Source: Rhizobium sp. BK418
GTDB taxonomy: Bacteria > Pseudomonadota > Alphaproteobacteria > Rhizobiales > Rhizobiaceae
Reading direction: 5' to 3'
NCBI RefSeq assembly: GCF_004341105.1
Contig: NZ_SLZK01000002.1
Location: 366,310-430,309, forward strand
Length of the DNA: 64,000 nt
The notes under the pieces are model-generated. The model saw only the letters and a list, made by a program, of their open reading frames with translations, did not search any database and was not told the DNA's origin. The position numbers and the translations under genes are program-made. Shown in pieces: positions 21,849 to 31,891 of this stretch; position 1 is the stretch's first letter, and each line of letters begins with the position of its first letter.

Positions 21849-23005
21849 TAGCGCGCCAGATCAAGATAGGCGCTGGCGACCATCGCATCGATATCAGCGG
21901 GCACCGGTACGATGCAGGATTCGGCACCGACGCCGCGCTTTGCGACCCGCTCCAGGCAGCGGGCCTGTAAGGTAAAGCCGAGATCCATGGATTCGACTGA
22001 GTTGCCGAGCGGGCGCGGGCCGGCGAGGTTGGCCATATGGCCGCCGCCGAGCACGTGGAATGACCGGCCGTCCCTGAGGTGGAAAGTCTCGATATGATCG
22101 GCCTCGTAGCGATCGATACCGACAATATCGGGATGGCTGCGGAAAGCGGCCACGTCGATCTCATGCGGGAAATGACCGCCATTCATCAGGATCGCCCCGT
22201 CCTTGATGAATGGCAGATCAGCTGACGTGATGATGTCAGGGAAACCTGTGACCGTGGCGATGACATCGGCAGATCGGATCGCCTGTTCGCGTAGCGGTGT
22301 GACGAAACCGTCGAGGTGGGCTTCCAAGCTGGTGACGGGGTCGATATCGATGACGCTCACGGTCGAGAAAGCGTTGCGGAAGCAGGCGGCCGTGCCCTTG
22401 CCGCAGGCGCCGTAACCAAAGACGGTTACGCGTTTGCCATTGGTGGAACGGTTGGTGAAGCGCATGTAGCTTTCGAACAGGCTCTGGCCGACGGCGTGCT
22501 TATTCTCGGCGAATTGCTTGATCGGGCTGTCATTGATGACGAGGATCGGCATACCAAGCTTCTCGCGCATCGGCAGCAGACGGGTTCGGCCGGAGGTCGT
22601 CTCTTCCGTGCCACCGAGCAGATTGGCATAGGGCCTGTCGGCCGCGATCGCGAAGAGATCGCCGCCATTGTCCAGCAGCAGATCCGGCTTTTCGGCGACG
22701 ACGGCTTCGAGGCTCTTAAGATGGGCCACCGGATCGGTCGTCTGGGTCGCAAAAACGGTAATGCCCTGCGAACGCAGGAAGTCGACCGTTGCCGGCTGCG
22801 TGCTGTTCAGGTTGCCGGTGCAGACGAGGCGCGCGCCGCCGGCGCGCAGAGTCATCAGGAGAGCGACCGTCTTCGGCTCCAGATGGATGCCGGTACCGAT
22901 CGAGAGGCCATCAAAAGGCCGCGTCTTTTCGAATTCCGCGGCCGTTGCCTTCAGCAGCCGGCAGCTATTTCCGATCCAGTCGATGCGTGTTGCAAGCTTT
23001 TCCAT
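21848..23005 (-). CDS. S-adenosylhomocysteine hydrolase-like protein, divergent type
   Basis: The 385-residue protein matches the adenosylhomocysteinase fold: GTGIHLEPKTVALLMTL, then NLNSTQ, and a Rossmann site VTVFGYGACGKGTA (canonical GYGDVGKG). It is shorter than the usual 430-470 residues, lacks the C-terminal HYRY that holds NAD across the tetramer, and has NDSPIKQFAEN where the family has a Lys-Ser-Lys-Phe-Asp-Asn stretch. It may act on another thioether or nucleoside. The LysR gene 93 bp upstream is on the same strand. Confidence 0.75.
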   Translation of the reverse strand: MEKLATRIDWIGNSCRLLKATAAEFEKTRPFDGLSIGTGIHLEPKTVALLMTLRAGGARLVCTGNLNSTQPATVDFLRSQGITVFATQTTDPVAHLKSLEAVVAEKPDLLLDNGGDLFAIAADRPYANLLGGTEETTSGRTRLLPMREKLGMPILVINDSPIKQFAENKHAVGQSLFESYMRFTNRSTNGKRVTVFGYGACGKGTAACFRNAFSTVSVIDIDPVTSLEAHLDGFVTPLREQAIRSADVIATVTGFPDIITSADLPFIKDGAILMNGGHFPHEIDVAAFRSHPDIVGIDRYEADHIETFHLRDGRSFHVLGGGHMANLAGPRPLGNSVESMDLGFTLQARCLERVAKRGVGAESCIVPVPADIDAMVASAYLDLAR

Positions 23006-23073
23006 CTCATGCCCTTTCGTTCCCCTCTGATCTAGCGAAAGGAAGATAGGGCCGGCATGGAGATATTTCTGAT

Positions 23074-23098
23074 GAAAGGGCAGAAAAACTGCCCTTTC
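23074..23098. terminator. Hairpin between LysR gene and SAHH-like gene
   Basis: GAAAGGGCAG and CTGCCCTTTC form a 10-bp stem around five A bases (T on the minus strand). It abuts the LysR stop codon. There is no T run after it on the minus strand, so it may act as a partial terminator or as an mRNA stabiliser for the downstream gene. Confidence 0.6.
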
Positions 23099-23974
23099 TC
23101 ATGCCGTGCCGGAGCGCAGCAGCCAGTTTCGGAGTGCCACTAAGCCTGGCCGTTTCGCATCTAGCGTACGACAACAGAGGCTATAACCCGCCGGGCGGCG
23201 AATGAAGCCATAGGGAGCAACGAGGACGCCGCGGGCAAGATCGTCCTCTATCGAGGCCTTCGGCGCCAGCGCAACGCCGAGACCGGCTCGGGCGGCACCC
23301 AGCGCCAGAAGCAGATCCGCGAACTCGCGGCGATGGGTAAAGGCAACCGGCGGAGCGCCGCTTTCGGCAAACCATTCCGCCCAGAGTTTTGGCGCACTGC
23401 GGCTGACCAGGATATTTGATTTCGCCAGGGCCGCGACATCGCCCGCAAGTCTGGCTGCCAGCGGGGGCGTCGCAACCGGGCCGAATTCATCCTGCATGAA
23501 GCGTGTCTCGATGATGCCGACAGAGGAGCGATATTCGCCACCCATGATGACTCCATCGAAATCCGGATGCTGGGATAGCGGCTCGGCCACACTCATGGGC
23601 ACGATATCGACCTCGACGCTGCCCAAGCTTGCCTGCATGTCGGCCGCGCGCGGCATCAGCCACCAGATCGCGAAAGCCGAGGGCACGCCGAGGCGGATGC
23701 GCTCCCTACCCGCTTCCTCGAATTCATCAGCGGCACGTTTCAATATGGTCAGGGCAGCTCCGGCGGCCTCGGCAAAGGCCCTCGCCTTTTCGGTCGGAAC
23801 GAGCCTTCGGCCATCCCGCACGAAGAGCTTCCGGCCCAGATGATCTTCGAGCGTCGATATCTGCTGGCGCACCGCGCCGCGCACCACGCCGAGCTCTTCG
23901 GCCGCCTTTAAAATGCTGCCATGCCGGCAGACCGCTTCGAAAGCACGGATAGCATTCAGGGGCGGGAGTCTCAT
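23099..23974 (-). CDS. LysR-family regulator, GcvA-like
   Basis: The 291-residue protein begins MRLPPLNAIRAFEAVCRHGSI, the N terminus common in GcvA/AmpR-type LysR proteins, with the helix-turn-helix at about 18-40. It lies upstream of the SAHH-like gene on the same strand with 93 bp between. Control of that gene is plausible, but LysR genes more often act on divergent neighbours; the NUDIX gene starts 249 bp the other way. An ATG at 23983 is an alternative start. Confidence 0.88.
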   Translation of the reverse strand: MRLPPLNAIRAFEAVCRHGSILKAAEELGVVRGAVRQQISTLEDHLGRKLFVRDGRRLVPTEKARAFAEAAGAALTILKRAADEFEEAGRERIRLGVPSAFAIWWLMPRAADMQASLGSVEVDIVPMSVAEPLSQHPDFDGVIMGGEYRSSVGIIETRFMQDEFGPVATPPLAARLAGDVAALAKSNILVSRSAPKLWAEWFAESGAPPVAFTHRREFADLLLALGAARAGLGVALAPKASIEDDLARGVLVAPYGFIRRPAGYSLCCRTLDAKRPGLVALRNWLLRSGTA

Positions 23975-24223
23975 AGTTACCACATTCCGGAAAATCGTAG
24001 TGGATCACCTGACCTTGGCATTGAAGAGAATGCAAGATCGAACCATATTGTACACCTGTGCAAGACGGGTGCATTTGCGACAGGAAATGGCGAAATTTTC
24101 GAACCTGTCCCGCTTCGAATTTTCCTATGTACGATGAAACAAATCGTGTCCGTCTCGCTTTGGATGCATGGATCGCGCAAGCTATTCATATGATACTAAT
24201 ATAAGACCGATTCGACATTAAAG

Positions 24224-24748
24224 GTGACCCAACAATTGACCCTTCTTGCCCGCCTGGCTTCTGATGTGCAACTGATGTTTCGGCGTCCGCCGAGACAGCA
24301 ATATGCTGCTCTCTGCTATCGGGTGAAAAAGAAGACGGGCGATCTCGAAGTTCTGCTGATGACCAGCCGCGACACAGGCCGCTGGGTGATCCCCAAGGGC
24401 TGGCCGATGGCGCGCAAGTGCGCCTACGAAGTGGCCGCCCAGGAAGCCCTAGAGGAGGCCGGCATACGCGGTACGATCGAAACCGAAACGCTCGGCCACT
24501 ATACGTATTCCAAGGTTTTGCGCGACGGCCTGAAAGTGACCTGCAAGGTCCAGGTCTTTGCCCTCGAAGTGACAGGCATGGCGAAGAACTTCAAGGAAAA
24601 GGGCGAGCGGACGATCGAGTGGGTTTCCTGCGACGAGGCCGTGAAGCGCGTGAACGAGGCTGACCTGCGCGACCTCTTCCTTGCCTTCAAACAACGTATG
24701 GCGGAGCGACTTTCCAGCGGCATGCCGAAACAAATTCCTGCAGAATGA
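24224..24748 (+). CDS. NUDIX hydrolase
   Basis: The 174-residue protein uses GTG at 24224. The NUDIX box is GWPMARKCAYEVAAQEALEEAG, which fits G-x5-E-x7-x-E-x2-E-E-x-G but with Gln where Arg is usual. The PKGW before it and lack of other domains place it near the diphosphoinositol polyphosphate/diadenosine polyphosphate group. It is predicted to be a cytosolic magnesium-dependent pyrophosphatase. It is 63 bp upstream of the phosphate permease gene and may be co-transcribed, linking phosphate release and uptake (inference). Confidence 0.85.
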   Translation: MTQQLTLLARLASDVQLMFRRPPRQQYAALCYRVKKKTGDLEVLLMTSRDTGRWVIPKGWPMARKCAYEVAAQEALEEAGIRGTIETETLGHYTYSKVLRDGLKVTCKVQVFALEVTGMAKNFKEKGERTIEWVSCDEAVKRVNEADLRDLFLAFKQRMAERLSSGMPKQIPAE

Positions 24749-24811
24749 GTCTTGCCATCTTGTGCTGCTAAGTAGGGCAGCTCAAAAAGCATTGCTCAGC
24801 CAGGAACCAGA

Positions 24812-26308
24812 ATGCCGCAACGCAACCCAGTGCTCACCAAACGCACGCTCGACAAGGATCTCGATAAGCTTACCTATGTCGAAGATGCGGCGAGGTACGT
24901 CTCGCGACGGCTGGTGACGCCGGGGCTCGGCCTGATCTTTCTCGGCCTCGCCATGCTTTTTGCCGGCGTCTATGTATTCGACAGGCCGGGCGCGATCCTG
25001 ATCATAGCTGCCGCAGCGCTTGCCGCCTACATGGCCATGAATATCGGCGCCAACGACGTGACCAACAATGTCGGCGCGGCCGTCGGCGCCCGCGCCATCA
25101 CCATGAAGCAGGCGCTGATCATCGCCGCGGTCTTCGAGGTGCTGGGCGCAACGATCGCTGGCGGCGAGGTCGTTAAAACAATTTCCTCCAGCATCGTCGA
25201 TACGGTGCAGGTCCCGCCGGCGACGCTCGGCTGGGTCATGATGGCAGCACTGACGGCAGCCGCGCTCTGGATCAATCTCGCCACCTGGATGAATGCACCG
25301 GTTTCGACGACACATGCGATTGTCGGGGCCGTGATCGGTGCTGGTATTGGCGCCGTCGGCTTTGAACCGGTCAATTGGCGGGTGATGCTGGAAATCAGCA
25401 TAAGCTGGATGACATCGCCACTGATCGGCGGACTGATTGCCGCGGGACTGCTCTATCTGGTGAAAACCCTCATCGTCTATCAAGAGGACAAGGTTGCCGC
25501 CGCCCGTCGGTGGGTGCCCGCGATGATCGCCGTCATGGCCGGCGGTTTCATGGCCTATATGGTGCTGCAGCTTGCGCCGCGTGGGCGTTATCCGTCGCTG
25601 ACGATCCTTCTGATCGGGATCGGCATAGGCCTCGTCAGCTGGCTGGTCGTGCGGCCGATCGTCCTGCGGCAGGCGGAAAATCTCGAAAATCGCCGTAGTT
25701 CGCTCCGGACGTTGTTCCATTTTCCGCTGATCGGTTCGGCCGCCCTGCTCTCCTTCGCGCACGGCGCAAACGACGTTTCCAATGCGGTCGGCCCGCTCTC
25801 GGCGATCGTTCATTCGGCCGGCATCGCCGACAGTGGCATGATCGGCCAGCCGCCGCTCTGGGTGATGCTGATCGGCGCGTTCGGCATCTCGGTCGGTCTC
25901 CTGCTTTTCGGGCCACGCCTCATTCGGCTCGTCGGCTCGGAAATCACCAAGCTCAACCCGACACGCGCCTATTGCGTGGCCCTGTCGACCGCCTTCACCG
26001 TCATCGTCGCCTCCTGGCTCGGCCTGCCGGTCAGTACCACCCATATTGCCGTCGGCTCTGTCTTCGGCGTCGGTTTCTTTCGCGAATGGTACACGCGTCA
26101 TTCGAAGCGCCGTATCGAGTTCATACGCCGCAAGGCCGAGGCCTTCGAGATCGACGAGCCCGAGCCAAACGTCCATGAAGCCCGGCGGCGCTATCTCGTC
26201 CGCCGCTCGCATTTTATGACGATCGTCGGGGCATGGGTCATCACCGTGCCGGTTTCGGCCGCGCTTGCGGCGGTGATTTATTGGGCTATGTTCGCGCTCT
26301 TCATGTAG
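24812..26308 (+). CDS. pit: Pit-family inorganic phosphate permease
   Basis: The 498-residue inner-membrane permease takes up phosphate with low affinity using the proton gradient. Both PHO4 signatures are present: [17 protein letters not shown] (about 75-90) and [13 protein letters not shown] (about 315-327), the two inverted halves of the transporter, with a soluble loop between. Membrane segments cover much of 33-280 and 300-495. The N terminus before residue 33 is polar. Confidence 0.93.
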   Translation: MPQRNPVLTKRTLDKDLDKLTYVEDAARYVSRRLVTPGLGLIFLGLAMLFAGVYVFDRPGAILIIAAAALAAYMAMNIGANDVTNNVGAAVGARAITMKQALIIAAVFEVLGATIAGGEVVKTISSSIVDTVQVPPATLGWVMMAALTAAALWINLATWMNAPVSTTHAIVGAVIGAGIGAVGFEPVNWRVMLEISISWMTSPLIGGLIAAGLLYLVKTLIVYQEDKVAAARRWVPAMIAVMAGGFMAYMVLQLAPRGRYPSLTILLIGIGIGLVSWLVVRPIVLRQAENLENRRSSLRTLFHFPLIGSAALLSFAHGANDVSNAVGPLSAIVHSAGIADSGMIGQPPLWVMLIGAFGISVGLLLFGPRLIRLVGSEITKLNPTRAYCVALSTAFTVIVASWLGLPVSTTHIAVGSVFGVGFFREWYTRHSKRRIEFIRRKAEAFEIDEPEPNVHEARRRYLVRRSHFMTIVGAWVITVPVSAALAAVIYWAMFALFM

Positions 26309-26322
26309 GTCGGGGTTTCAGA

Positions 26323-27060
26323 ATGCGCGCCAATTTCCGCATGCAGCGGGTTTTTATCGATGCTCCCTTGTCAGAGGGTGCTACCGTCGAGGCCAATCCC
26401 GATCAGTTCAACTATCTCGCCAATGTACTGCGCATGGAAGAGGGTACGGAAATCCTGCTCTTCAATGGCCGCGACGGTGAATGGAAGGCCGGCCTGTCCT
26501 TCCCGACCCGCAAGCGCATCCTGCTGACTGCCATCGAGAAAACCCGGCCGCAGCCTGCCCCTTCCGATCTGCACTATCTTTTCGCGCCGTTGAAGATCGG
26601 CCGCATGGATTATTTGGTGCAGAAGGCGGTCGAAATGGGTGCCGGGCTTTTGCAGCCAGTCATGACGCAGCATGTGCAAGGCAAGATCACCAATCTTGAC
26701 AAGATCCGCGCCAATGTGGTCGAGGCGGCCGAACAATGCGGCATCCTTGGCATTCCCGATGTGGCCGAACCGGTCAAACTTGCCGATCTTCTCGACCACT
26801 GGCCTGCTGACCGGCGCATCATCTATTGCGACGAGGGCGATGCGGGGCAGAACCCGCTGCCGATTCTCTCGAAGGTGACGGAGCGAAGGCTCGCGCTGCT
26901 GGTCGGCCCGGAAGGCGGCTTCTCAGAGGAGGAACGGACACGACTACGCAGCCTCGATTTCGTGACCGCCATTCCGCTCGGGCCGCGCATTCTGCGCGCC
27001 GACACGGCAGCAGTCGCGGCAATGGCAGTAATGCAAGCGGCGATTGGCGACTGGAATTGA
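26323..27060 (+). CDS. rsmE: 16S rRNA (uracil1498-N3)-methyltransferase RsmE
   Basis: The 245-residue SPOUT enzyme methylates U1498 of 16S rRNA with SAM. The N-terminal PUA-like part contains [24 protein letters not shown]; the C-terminal knot has [13 protein letters not shown] and [17 protein letters not shown], the SAM-binding trefoil. The start at 26323 avoids overlap with pit, whose stop is 15 bp before it. Confidence 0.95.
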   Translation: MRANFRMQRVFIDAPLSEGATVEANPDQFNYLANVLRMEEGTEILLFNGRDGEWKAGLSFPTRKRILLTAIEKTRPQPAPSDLHYLFAPLKIGRMDYLVQKAVEMGAGLLQPVMTQHVQGKITNLDKIRANVVEAAEQCGILGIPDVAEPVKLADLLDHWPADRRIIYCDEGDAGQNPLPILSKVTERRLALLVGPEGGFSEEERTRLRSLDFVTAIPLGPRILRADTAAVAAMAVMQAAIGDWN

Positions 27061-27201
27061 CTGCCGCGGATCGATCCAGCGAAAACTGGTGCTATTTTTT
27101 TGATGACCTGTTGAAACAATTTCACTTGCAACTTAGCTGACTTGGGCACTAATCACCCTTCCAATTGCCCGGCCCCGGCCTTCCCGAATACAGGTACTTT
27201 C

Positions 27202-28575
27202 ATGGCTCGCGACACTACCGACCAGACACCGCTCTCTTCGGTTCAGGAGCTGACCGATTACCTTGCCGCGGGCAACAAGCCGAAGGAACGTTTCCGGATC
27301 GGCACCGAGCACGAGAAGTTCGTGTTCTTCCGCAGGGATAACAGCCCGGTTCCCTATTTCGGCGAGGCCAGCATTTCGGCGCTCCTGAAGGGCCTGCAGG
27401 CCAAGTCCGGCTGGGAGCCGATCATGGACGGCGACAATATCATCGGCCTCGGTGAGCAGAACGGCATGGGCGCCATCTCGATCGAGCCTGGCGGCCAGTT
27501 CGAACTCTCAGGCGCGCCGCTCGAAAACATCCATCAGACCTGCAAGGAATCCAACCAGCATCTGGCGCAAGTGCGCGAAATCGCTGAGCCGATGGGCATC
27601 GGTTTCCTCGGCATCGGCGGCAGCCCGACATGGACCTATGCGGAAACCCCGCACATGCCGAAGTCGCGCTATGAGATCATGACGAACTACATGCCCGAGG
27701 TCGGCACCCGCGGCCTCGACATGATGTACCGCACGTGCACGATTCAGGTGAACCTCGACTTCTCGTCGGAAGACGACATGCGCCGCAAGATGCGCGTGTC
27801 GATGAAACTGCAGTCGCTCGCGACCGCGCTCTTTGCCTCATCACCCTTCACTGAAGGCAAGCCGAACGGCATGCTCTCCTGGCGTGGCGACGTCTGGCGC
27901 GACGTGGACAATCGCCGTAGCGGACTGCTGGACTTCCCTTTCCGCGACGATTTCGGCTTCAAGGACTATGCCGAATGGGCGCTCGACGTGCCCATGTATT
28001 TCGTCATGCGCGACGGCCACTATCACCGGGCTACACATGTCACTTTCCGGCAGTTCATGAACGGCGCGCTGAAGGGCGAGATATCAGCCTATCAGCCGAC
28101 GATGGGCGACTGGACGAACCATCTTTCGACGCTCTTCCCGGATGTGCGCCTGAAGCGCTTCCTCGAAATGCGCGGCGCCGATGGCGGCCCATGGCGGCGC
28201 ATCTGTGCCCTGCCGGCCTTCTGGGTCGGCCTGCTCTACGACGATGCCAGCCTCGAGGCTGCGGACGAACTGACGAAAGACTGGGGCTTCGAGGAAGTGA
28301 ACGCGTTGCGCAACGCGGTGCCGGCGGAAGGCCTGAAGGCCGAATTCCGTGGCCATCGGCTGATCGACACGGCGCGCGAGGTCGTCAATATTTCCCGCGC
28401 CGGCCTCAAGGCGCGCAACAGGCTGAATGGCGACGGCGTCGATGAAAGCATCTTCCTTCAGCCGCTCGACGAGGTCCTGGCCAAGAAGGCAACACTCGCC
28501 GAAGATCTGCTGGCGCTGTATCACGGGCGCTGGAGCGGCTCAGTCGACCCGGTCTTCCAAGAATATCAATACTAA
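27202..28575 (+). CDS. gshA: Glutamate-cysteine ligase, plant-like (class II) type
   Basis: The 457-residue enzyme makes gamma-glutamylcysteine, the first step to glutathione. RIGTEHEKFVF near residue 37 is the metal/glutamate site; SIEPGGQFELSGAPL and GFLGIGGSP follow as in the alphaproteobacterial/plant form. The start at 27202 is chosen because the family begins with this short leader. The protein is cytosolic. Glutathione is needed for symbiosis and stress in rhizobia. It follows rsmE by 141 bp. Confidence 0.94.
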   Translation: MARDTTDQTPLSSVQELTDYLAAGNKPKERFRIGTEHEKFVFFRRDNSPVPYFGEASISALLKGLQAKSGWEPIMDGDNIIGLGEQNGMGAISIEPGGQFELSGAPLENIHQTCKESNQHLAQVREIAEPMGIGFLGIGGSPTWTYAETPHMPKSRYEIMTNYMPEVGTRGLDMMYRTCTIQVNLDFSSEDDMRRKMRVSMKLQSLATALFASSPFTEGKPNGMLSWRGDVWRDVDNRRSGLLDFPFRDDFGFKDYAEWALDVPMYFVMRDGHYHRATHVTFRQFMNGALKGEISAYQPTMGDWTNHLSTLFPDVRLKRFLEMRGADGGPWRRICALPAFWVGLLYDDASLEAADELTKDWGFEEVNALRNAVPAEGLKAEFRGHRLIDTAREVVNISRAGLKARNRLNGDGVDESIFLQPLDEVLAKKATLAEDLLALYHGRWSGSVDPVFQEYQY

Positions 28576-28670
28576 GACGCGATTTACCCTTTCCAAAAAG
28601 CCGTTTGCGCATTTCCATTTCGGGCTATACTGGCGCGAATATGCGTCGCGACTCGGGGAAAGGGACGTTC

Positions 28671-29561
28671 ATGCTACCACTCTTCGACATGATGATGCAG
28701 GCGCAGAACGGGGCGGCGATGGATGCCCTCGCCAAGCAATTCAATCTCGCCCAGGAACAGGCGACGAAGGCGATAGCGGCGCTGATGCCGGCCTTTTCTG
28801 CCGGTCTGAAACGCAGCACCAGCACCCCATACGACTTCATGGGCCTGATGCAGGCGGTGGCTTCGGGCAACTATGCCAAATATTTCGAAGATATGAGCAA
28901 AGCCTTCACGCCCGAGGGTATTTCCGATGGCAACAACATCCTGTCCCAGCTCTTTGGTTCCAAGGAAGTCTCGCGCGCCATTGCCGCGCAAGCGGCGCAG
29001 ATGACCGGCATCGGCCAGGAAATCTACAAGCAAATGCTGCCAGTCATGGCCGGTACGCTGATGGGTGGGCTGTTCAAGCAATCGACGGGTCAGATGGCCT
29101 CACCGGTCAATCCTTTCGTCAATACGGCCATGGGGGAGACGATCCAGAAATGGCTTGAGAGCACCGGCTTTGCGCCGAAACCAAAGGCCGCTCCCGAGCC
29201 CAGCATTTTCGATAATCCTTTCACGCAGGCTATGCAGCTGATGTTCAGCGTACCAAAACCCGAACCCCAGCAGCAGCCCGCCAATCCCTTCCTCGACAAC
29301 CCCTTTGCCAAGGCATTCCAGGAGATGATGGCAGGGTTTCAGCAGCCGGCGGCAAAGGCTCCGGAACAGCCGAAAGAAGATCCGAAAGCTGAACACGATA
29401 GCTATGCGCATATGTTGAATGCCATGTTCGACAGCGGTCTGGAAGTGCAGAAAAGCTATCAGAAAGGCATCGAGGCAATCTTGGAAGCCTATCGGCCGAG
29501 ACCAACGCCGTCTCCCGAAGGCCCCGGCCCCACAGACCGCTCCAGGATGACCGAAAAATAA
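28671..29561 (+). CDS. DUF937-family protein
   Basis: The 296-residue protein has a helical DUF937 repeat in its first half (MLPLFDMMMQAQNGAAMDAL onward), then a Pro/Gln-rich region with repeated NPF motifs (NPFVN, NPFTQ, NPFLDNPF) and a helical end. It has no signal peptide. The NPF repeats suggest a binding region, but there is no known partner. GGGGAAAGGGA before ATG 28671 supports the start over longer frames. Confidence 0.75.
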   Translation: MLPLFDMMMQAQNGAAMDALAKQFNLAQEQATKAIAALMPAFSAGLKRSTSTPYDFMGLMQAVASGNYAKYFEDMSKAFTPEGISDGNNILSQLFGSKEVSRAIAAQAAQMTGIGQEIYKQMLPVMAGTLMGGLFKQSTGQMASPVNPFVNTAMGETIQKWLESTGFAPKPKAAPEPSIFDNPFTQAMQLMFSVPKPEPQQQPANPFLDNPFAKAFQEMMAGFQQPAAKAPEQPKEDPKAEHDSYAHMLNAMFDSGLEVQKSYQKGIEAILEAYRPRPTPSPEGPGPTDRSRMTEK

Positions 29562-29564
29562 AAA

Positions 29565-29605
29565 ATCCCGGAGATGGCTGGGAAAGCCGATCTCCGGGTT
29601 AAGCG
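29565..29605. terminator. Hairpin after DUF937 gene
   Basis: CCCGGAGAT and ATCTCCGGG pair, with a further GGCT/AGCC inside and a short loop. It lies between convergent genes. The T run is weak, so it may need Rho or act on both strands. Confidence 0.65.
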
Positions 29606-29646
29606 GCAGGGCTATTGGCTATCACCCTGCGGGGAAACGCGAGCGT

Positions 29647-29946
29647 TCAGTCCCTGTAGGGGCGCATGACAGCAATACGCCAGCGGCGCTTGGCCGCCTG
29701 CGTCAGATGCTCCGACGGATCTTCAAAGAAGGTCGAAGCGAGAAAGGCGGAGGTCACATCGGCCCGCGTCAGGCCGATATCCCGCAGCTGATTGTCATCA
29801 AGGTCGTAAAGCCCATTCACCTGCGAGCGATTGCGCACAATGCGAAGAGCGGTTGCCAGCGGCGCGAAAGCAGCCATGAGACGCTGGGTAAACGTCGGGG
29901 CGAGTTTGCCGCAGTCGAGTTCTAGTGTCTGTTCATGAGTGCGCAT
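29647..29946 (-). CDS. DUF1127 small protein
   Basis: The 99-residue protein ends in the DUF1127 pattern LYDLDDNQLRDIGLTRADV (about 46-64), an Arg-rich helix found in many small rhizobial proteins. In Agrobacterium related proteins affect phosphate and carbon metabolism, and in Brucella the LysR protein VtlR controls several DUF1127 genes. Here a LysR gene starts about 200 bp away in the opposite direction. The N-terminal 40 residues are less conserved. Confidence 0.88.
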   Translation of the reverse strand: MRTHEQTLELDCGKLAPTFTQRLMAAFAPLATALRIVRNRSQVNGLYDLDDNQLRDIGLTRADVTSAFLASTFFEDPSEHLTQAAKRRWRIAVMRPYRD

Positions 29947-30153
29947 CGAACTCTCCTTTCTTCGGGGCGCAGAACAGCCCGCCCCGCCTGCGAGGTCGTG
30001 CAGGAAGGGTGAAGCTGGTCACAGGGCGGACAGGCAGGGTGTCTGTCCTTCACTTTGCTTGATTTGCATCCCGAAGATGCCAAAGAGCTATTGATCAGTC
30101 CAACGAATGTTTCTAATGATTAGCATCAGCGATCTTTATGAATGGACAAGATC

Positions 30154-31113
30154 ATGTCGGCGCCCCTTGATATCGACCAGTTGCAGACTTTCATCGCAAT
30201 CGTGGACTCCGGCAGCTTCACCAAGGCCGCCGACAAGGTCTACAAGACACAGTCCGCCGTCTCCATGCAGATGCGCCGTCTGGAAGAGCGCATCGGCAAG
30301 CAGCTGTTCATCAAGGACGGCCGCGGCAACAGGCTGACGGTCGAGGGCGAAAAACTGCTCAACTATGCACGCCGCATTATTCGCCTGAACAATGAGGCGA
30401 TCGCCGCCTTTGACGACAACAGGCTGGAAGGCACGCTTCGCATAGGCACGCCCGATGATTATGCCGACCGTTATATGCCCGAGATCATCGGCCGCTTCGC
30501 CAAGACGCACCCGAATGTCGAGCTTTATATCGTCTGCGAGCCTTCGGTCGACCTCGCCGAACGCATGCACAAGGGCGAGCTCGATATTGCGCTCGTCACC
30601 CACAATCCGCGCGAACGCATTTCGGATGTGGTGCGCACGGAGCCGCTCTGCTGGGTCAGCTCCGCCAATCATCCGATCCGCGACGATGCGCCGGTGCCGC
30701 TTGCCGTCGGCCGGCGCGACTGCCAGTGGCGCCAGCTCGCCTGCTCGGCGCTCGACGCAGTCGGCCGCGAATATCAGATCCTGTTCACGAGCTGGTCCTG
30801 CACCGTGGTCGCCTCGGCCGTGCTTGCCGGCATGGCGGTTTCGGTCATGCCGGAATCGGCACTACGGACGGGCATGAAGGTCTTGAGCCAGGCAGACGGC
30901 TTCCCGGCGCTGCCGCCGGTGCAGATCGGTATCATGAAGCGACCCGGCGTTTCGCTATCGCTGATGAATGCAATCACGGCGCATATCACGGCCTGCCTCG
31001 ACAACATTACGCCGACGGTCATCGAAGATGGGCTGGAACAGGATGTGAAGACGGGTTACGCCCGACACTATCCGCGGCTCAAGGCTGCGGCCAGCATGAT
31101 GCCGAGCTGGTAA
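30154..31113 (+). CDS. LysR-family regulator, divergent from DUF1127 gene
   Basis: The 319-residue protein has the helix-turn-helix FIAIVDSGSFTKAADKVYKTQSAVSMQMRRLE at about 13-45. The ligand domain carries GTPDDYADRYMPEIIGRF, close to a group of LysR proteins found next to DUF1127 genes. ATG 30142 gives four extra residues. The shared gap (29947-30153) is the likely site of control, with CTAATGATTAG at 30113-30123 as one possible half-site palindrome. Confidence 0.88.
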   Translation: MSAPLDIDQLQTFIAIVDSGSFTKAADKVYKTQSAVSMQMRRLEERIGKQLFIKDGRGNRLTVEGEKLLNYARRIIRLNNEAIAAFDDNRLEGTLRIGTPDDYADRYMPEIIGRFAKTHPNVELYIVCEPSVDLAERMHKGELDIALVTHNPRERISDVVRTEPLCWVSSANHPIRDDAPVPLAVGRRDCQWRQLACSALDAVGREYQILFTSWSCTVVASAVLAGMAVSVMPESALRTGMKVLSQADGFPALPPVQIGIMKRPGVSLSLMNAITAHITACLDNITPTVIEDGLEQDVKTGYARHYPRLKAAASMMPSW

Positions 31114-31114
31114 A

Positions 31115-31756
31115 TTACGCCGCCGAGGCAGATGTCGGGGCAAAGAGGGAAGCACGGATTGCGCGCTTCCACTCCTCGAGGATGCGCTCGCCGAAACTAT
31201 CTTCACTCAGCACCGCAAGGCGGATGGCCGCGCCGATCAGGTGACTGAAAAGATACGTGCGCGCTTTCATTTGCTCATCGCAGGATTCCGGCGCCAGGCG
31301 GCGTACGGCAGCCTGAAAGATCTCAGCGACCTGGCCGCTATGCTCGATGTTCAGGCGCAGGAGATCCTGATCGGTTTCGGTGCCCATCCAGACGCCGAGA
31401 TAGGCGGCATCGTTGCGGTATTCGGCATAGTACCAATCGATCATTGTCGCGATCAGGTCGAGCGCTTCGTCGAAGGACTGAACGTCTTCGAACATTTCAG
31501 TCGTCTTCTGCTGGATCGCTTGCGCATGACGGTCAAACAGCGCTTTGACGATCGCTGCCTTTTCCGGGAAATACTGATAGACCGAACCGATCGGAACTTT
31601 GGCGGCGGCGGCCAGCTCGGTCATCCGCATGGCGCTGACGCCTTTTTCCGCGATGATGGTGGCGGCGGCGTTGAGGATCAGATCCAGCCGCTGGATGCTG
31701 CGCTCCTGTTTTGGCTTCCTGCGAAGCGCTATGCGATCCAAATTCTCCGCGCCCAT
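31115..31756 (-). CDS. TetR/AcrR-family repressor
   Basis: The 213-residue protein has an N-terminal helix-turn-helix (about 42-65: MTELAAAAKVPIGSVYQYFPEKAAIVKAL). The C-terminal ligand domain is of unknown specificity. It is convergent with the LysR gene with only a base between stop codons. No target gene is adjacent on its promoter side: the next gene to the right runs toward it after 260 bp. Confidence 0.9.
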   Translation of the reverse strand: MGAENLDRIALRRKPKQERSIQRLDLILNAAATIIAEKGVSAMRMTELAAAAKVPIGSVYQYFPEKAAIVKALFDRHAQAIQQKTTEMFEDVQSFDEALDLIATMIDWYYAEYRNDAAYLGVWMGTETDQDLLRLNIEHSGQVAEIFQAAVRRLAPESCDEQMKARTYLFSHLIGAAIRLAVLSEDSFGERILEEWKRAIRASLFAPTSASAA

Positions 31757-31891
31757 GTGGTTCCCATCTGTCTCGTTATTGAGCGGCGGAAGTGGAGTGT
31801 CATACCGGCGCGTCGGGCCGATATGACATGCAGGTATTCATCCGTCGTAAATGGAAATGGTCGGATTTTAACCAATGGCAAGAGGTCATGA

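Noticed and set aside
23006..23098. SAH or SAM riboswitch before the SAHH-like gene
   Set aside because: Only a simple hairpin is visible and it overlaps the LysR stop; no known riboswitch core could be matched by eye.
24782..26212. 476-codon minus-strand frame
   Set aside because: Antisense to the phosphate permease gene; Asp/Gly/His-rich composition is that of a mirrored membrane gene.
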